NCBI GenBank assembly: GCA_964633465.1
Contig: CAZWGB010000052.1
Span: forward strand, 1-9,084
Length of the DNA stretch: 9,084 nucleotides
Reading direction: 5' to 3'
Source: DTSX01 sp964633465
GTDB taxonomy: Bacteria > Pseudomonadota > Gammaproteobacteria > Steroidobacterales > UBA11654
Program-made: the position numbers and the translations under genes
Notes under the pieces: generated by a model
What the model was told of the DNA's origin: nothing
The model's input: only the letters and a program-made list of their open reading frames with translations
Database searches by the model: none
Shown here: positions 7,501-9,084 of the stretch, piece by piece
Numbering within the stretch: position 1 is the stretch's first letter
Layout: the number at the start of each line of letters is the position of its first letter

Positions 7501-7547
7501 AGTTTGTCTATTACTAAAAATGGAATGATTGAGAAGGTAAGACAGAT

Positions 7548-8570
7548 ATGAGCTTAAAACTAAGTCTTCTCCAAAGACCAATTTTGTTAAAACTATTTTT
7601 TATCTCTCTAGGGGCCATTTTTATTACGTCCTGTGAGCGCACAGACAGCCAATATGCTTTTCAGCCAGGTAACTTTGAAGTCAAGATCAATCAACTGTTT
7701 CTAGATTTTCAAAAATTAGATAAAAAACTGCCCATTAGAATTGCCTATCCAGATGCTGAGGGAATATTCCCTGTTGTTGTTTTTTCTCACGGCAACGGTT
7801 CCAAGGGAGATATGTATAAAGGCTTCACCGATTTTTGGGCGTCTCATGGTTATGTAGTTATTCAGCCCACACATATGGACTCGAGGTCGTTGGGGTTTGA
7901 GACCAAGTGGAATAATCTTCGAGAAATGTATTCACAAATGCTCTACGTTACTGACAGCAGAAGGCAAGACATGAGCTTTATCCTTGACTCACTTGATTTG
8001 ATTCAAGAAATGGTTCCTGATTTGAAGGGAAAATTGGATACTTCCAAACTCGTGGCAGCAGGACATTCTATGGGAGCTGCTACAGCAATGTTGGTTTCTG
8101 GCATGAAATTGGTAAATCCAATGGACGGTTATGAAGAGAGTTCCGATGAAAACCGTTTCAAAGCATTGCTGATGATTAGTGATCCTGGAACCATGTCGTT
8201 GATGCCAAAAGAGCCTTGGCTAGGGGTAACAATACCAACTTTTGTTTCAACCGGTTCAAACGATTTCAGCGAAGTAGGTTCAGCTCGGGTTAAGTCTCCT
8301 TTTAAGTACGAAGTCCCAGAAGGATTAACTCTGTCCTCAGCACCTCATCATTATGTGTTTATCGAAGGTGCAGATCACTATTTAGGTGGATTGATTGGCC
8401 GGAAAGATGTACCGGGCCCTTTTCAATACGAAGCACTAAAAATTGCTGCCGCTACCAGTACAACTTTTCTGGAAGCCTACGTAGGCAATAATTCAGATGC
8501 AAAGTTTGCAATGCTATTTGGCAATCTGGAATCTATAACTTCTGGAAGTGCTACTTTGATAACAAAATAA
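7548..8570 (+). CDS. Alpha/beta-hydrolase lipoprotein (esterase/lipase-like)
   Basis: A 340-residue serine hydrolase predicted to be anchored in the envelope. The signal sequence has basic residues near the start, a hydrophobic core (about 12-25) and the lipobox ITSC with Cys29. Glu follows the Cys, so the outer membrane is the likely site. The hydrolase fold is shown by the oxyanion-loop motif FSHGNG (79-84), the nucleophile elbow GHSMGA (172-177, Ser174), a likely acid Asp239 in STGSNDF and a likely base His277 in EGADHYLG. The layout recalls the platelet-activating-factor acetylhydrolase / dienelactone-hydrolase / PET-hydrolase-like group, which cleaves carboxyl esters; the actual substrate is unknown. 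The long insertion between strand and nucleophile (about 108-165) could form a lid. The start at 7548 has GAGAAGG ending 10 bases upstream and a plausible promoter before it. It stands alone, divergent from the small lipoprotein gene and convergent with the DUF1330 gene. Confidence 0.88.
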   Translation: MSLKLSLLQRPILLKLFFISLGAIFITSCERTDSQYAFQPGNFEVKINQLFLDFQKLDKKLPIRIAYPDAEGIFPVVVFSHGNGSKGDMYKGFTDFWASHGYVVIQPTHMDSRSLGFETKWNNLREMYSQMLYVTDSRRQDMSFILDSLDLIQEMVPDLKGKLDTSKLVAAGHSMGAATAMLVSGMKLVNPMDGYEESSDENRFKALLMISDPGTMSLMPKEPWLGVTIPTFVSTGSNDFSEVGSARVKSPFKYEVPEGLTLSSAPHHYVFIEGADHYLGGLIGRKDVPGPFQYEALKIAAATSTTFLEAYVGNNSDAKFAMLFGNLESITSGSATLITK

Positions 8571-8605
8571 TTCAGCTCCCACTCAATACTCTATTCTGTG
8601 TGATC

Positions 8606-9067
8606 TCAAGGTTTAGCTTGTGTGGGCTGTTGGGCAAACAGTCGCTTGGGCTTCGCGCCCACAATATGTGCTGGCGCTTCATGAATAGGATGAATGGTCG
8701 CAGTTACTTTTCCGGTACCTGAACGAACCTCACGGATACCTTGGTATTCATCTGAAAACCAAAAGCCACGCGCTGCTTCCGCACAGGGAAACTTGGCGCC
8801 CATGACGCCTTGGTTTTCTGGCCACTCTCCTTCAAATGCTTCTGTTTGCACGTTAAACAGGTAGTATCCTTGCTGGTCCCGATAGGTGTTTAATTTACGG
8901 AGTTCCTTCCCATATGCTGCCAAGGGTTCTTCGTTTTCGACTTGAACAATCACAAGCATGATAACCGGTTTATCGCAGACAACATCCAACTGTTCAGGTT
9001 CGGCAAAAGCATGGGTGGTATTAAACAAAGCCAGTAAGACAAAAAAACCAAAACGTATATCAACCAT
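8606..9067 (-). CDS. Secreted DUF1330 family protein
   Basis: A 153-residue protein from the ATG at 9067. Residues 1-22 form a Sec signal peptide ending HAFA, with cleavage likely before Glu23. The mature part shows the DUF1330 pattern, a small dimeric alpha/beta-barrel-like family without settled function: VIVQVENEEPLAAYGKEL (39-56), then EAFEGEWPENQGVMGAKFP (76-94), then AARGFWFSDEYQGIREVRSG (98-117). The last about 35 residues, basic and Pro/Ala-rich, extend beyond the domain. Cys31 and Cys95 may pair in the periplasm. Many members are cytosolic and about 95-100 residues long, so the signal peptide and tail are notable. A GTG at 9079 in the same frame could start four codons earlier, but the ATG has a better ribosome binding site. 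The gene reads visibly more GC-rich than its neighbours, which may hint at different ancestry. It is convergent with the hydrolase gene, with a 35-base gap and no clear terminator between them. Confidence 0.82.
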   Translation of the reverse strand: MVDIRFGFFVLLALFNTTHAFAEPEQLDVVCDKPVIMLVIVQVENEEPLAAYGKELRKLNTYRDQQGYYLFNVQTEAFEGEWPENQGVMGAKFPCAEAARGFWFSDEYQGIREVRSGTGKVTATIHPIHEAPAHIVGAKPKRLFAQQPTQAKP

Positions 9068-9071
9068 TGAA

Positions 9072-9077
9072 CTTCTC
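9072..9077 (-). promoter_or_regulatory. Ribosome binding site favouring the ATG at 9067 over the GTG at 9079
   Basis: On the minus strand GAGAAG (complement of 9072-9077) lies 4 bases before the ATG at 9067, with GGAG slightly further upstream. The site falls inside the reading frame of the GTG alternative, whose own upstream sequence is cut by the window edge. The ATG gives a typical compact signal peptide. Confidence 0.6.
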
Positions 9078-9084
9078 ACTCCAA

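Noticed and set aside
8571..8605. A bidirectional terminator between the hydrolase and DUF1330 genes
   Set aside because: No stem of useful length or T tract is visible in the 35 bases.

Overview
The window looks like a chromosomal stretch from a Gram-negative bacterium of moderate-to-low G+C. It carries a TonB-dependent outer-membrane receptor, two lipobox lipoproteins and Sec-type signal peptides. The mix of a TonB receptor, an MFS carrier, a DUF1838 protein and a DUF1330 protein is reminiscent of free-living, probably aquatic, Gammaproteobacteria, but no marker gene is present and the taxonomic placement is an inference. There are no rRNA or tRNA genes, insertion sequences, CRISPR arrays or phage genes. 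Coding density is high, and no gap exceeds about 130 bases.

Layout. (1) Bases 3-2291 (+) are the C-terminal part of a TonB-dependent receptor whose start lies off the left edge, closed by a strong hairpin terminator (2323-2361). (2) Bases 2375-4582 (-) encode a large membrane-anchored protein convergent with the receptor. Its central part resembles the ferrochelatase / class II chelatase fold, with a Tyr where the catalytic His is expected, and its C-terminus looks like a beta-sandwich. (3) A 121-base divergent promoter region (4583-4703) separates it from a two-gene operon: an MFS transporter (4704-6029) and, 12 bases later, a DUF1838 protein (6042-6932). (4) A small lipoprotein gene (6936-7418, -) abuts the operon tail to tail. 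It is divergent, across a 129-base promoter region, from an alpha/beta-hydrolase lipoprotein gene (7548-8570, +). (5) A secreted DUF1330-type protein gene (8606-9067, -) is convergent with the hydrolase.

Reading them together (inference): receptor, envelope chelatase-like protein, inner-membrane carrier and DUF1838 protein are all suited to taking up and processing a particular external compound, with an envelope hydrolase and a DUF1330 protein nearby. The substrate cannot be told from the sequence. The most unusual element is the 735-residue chelatase-like protein, which I could not assign to a characterised family.
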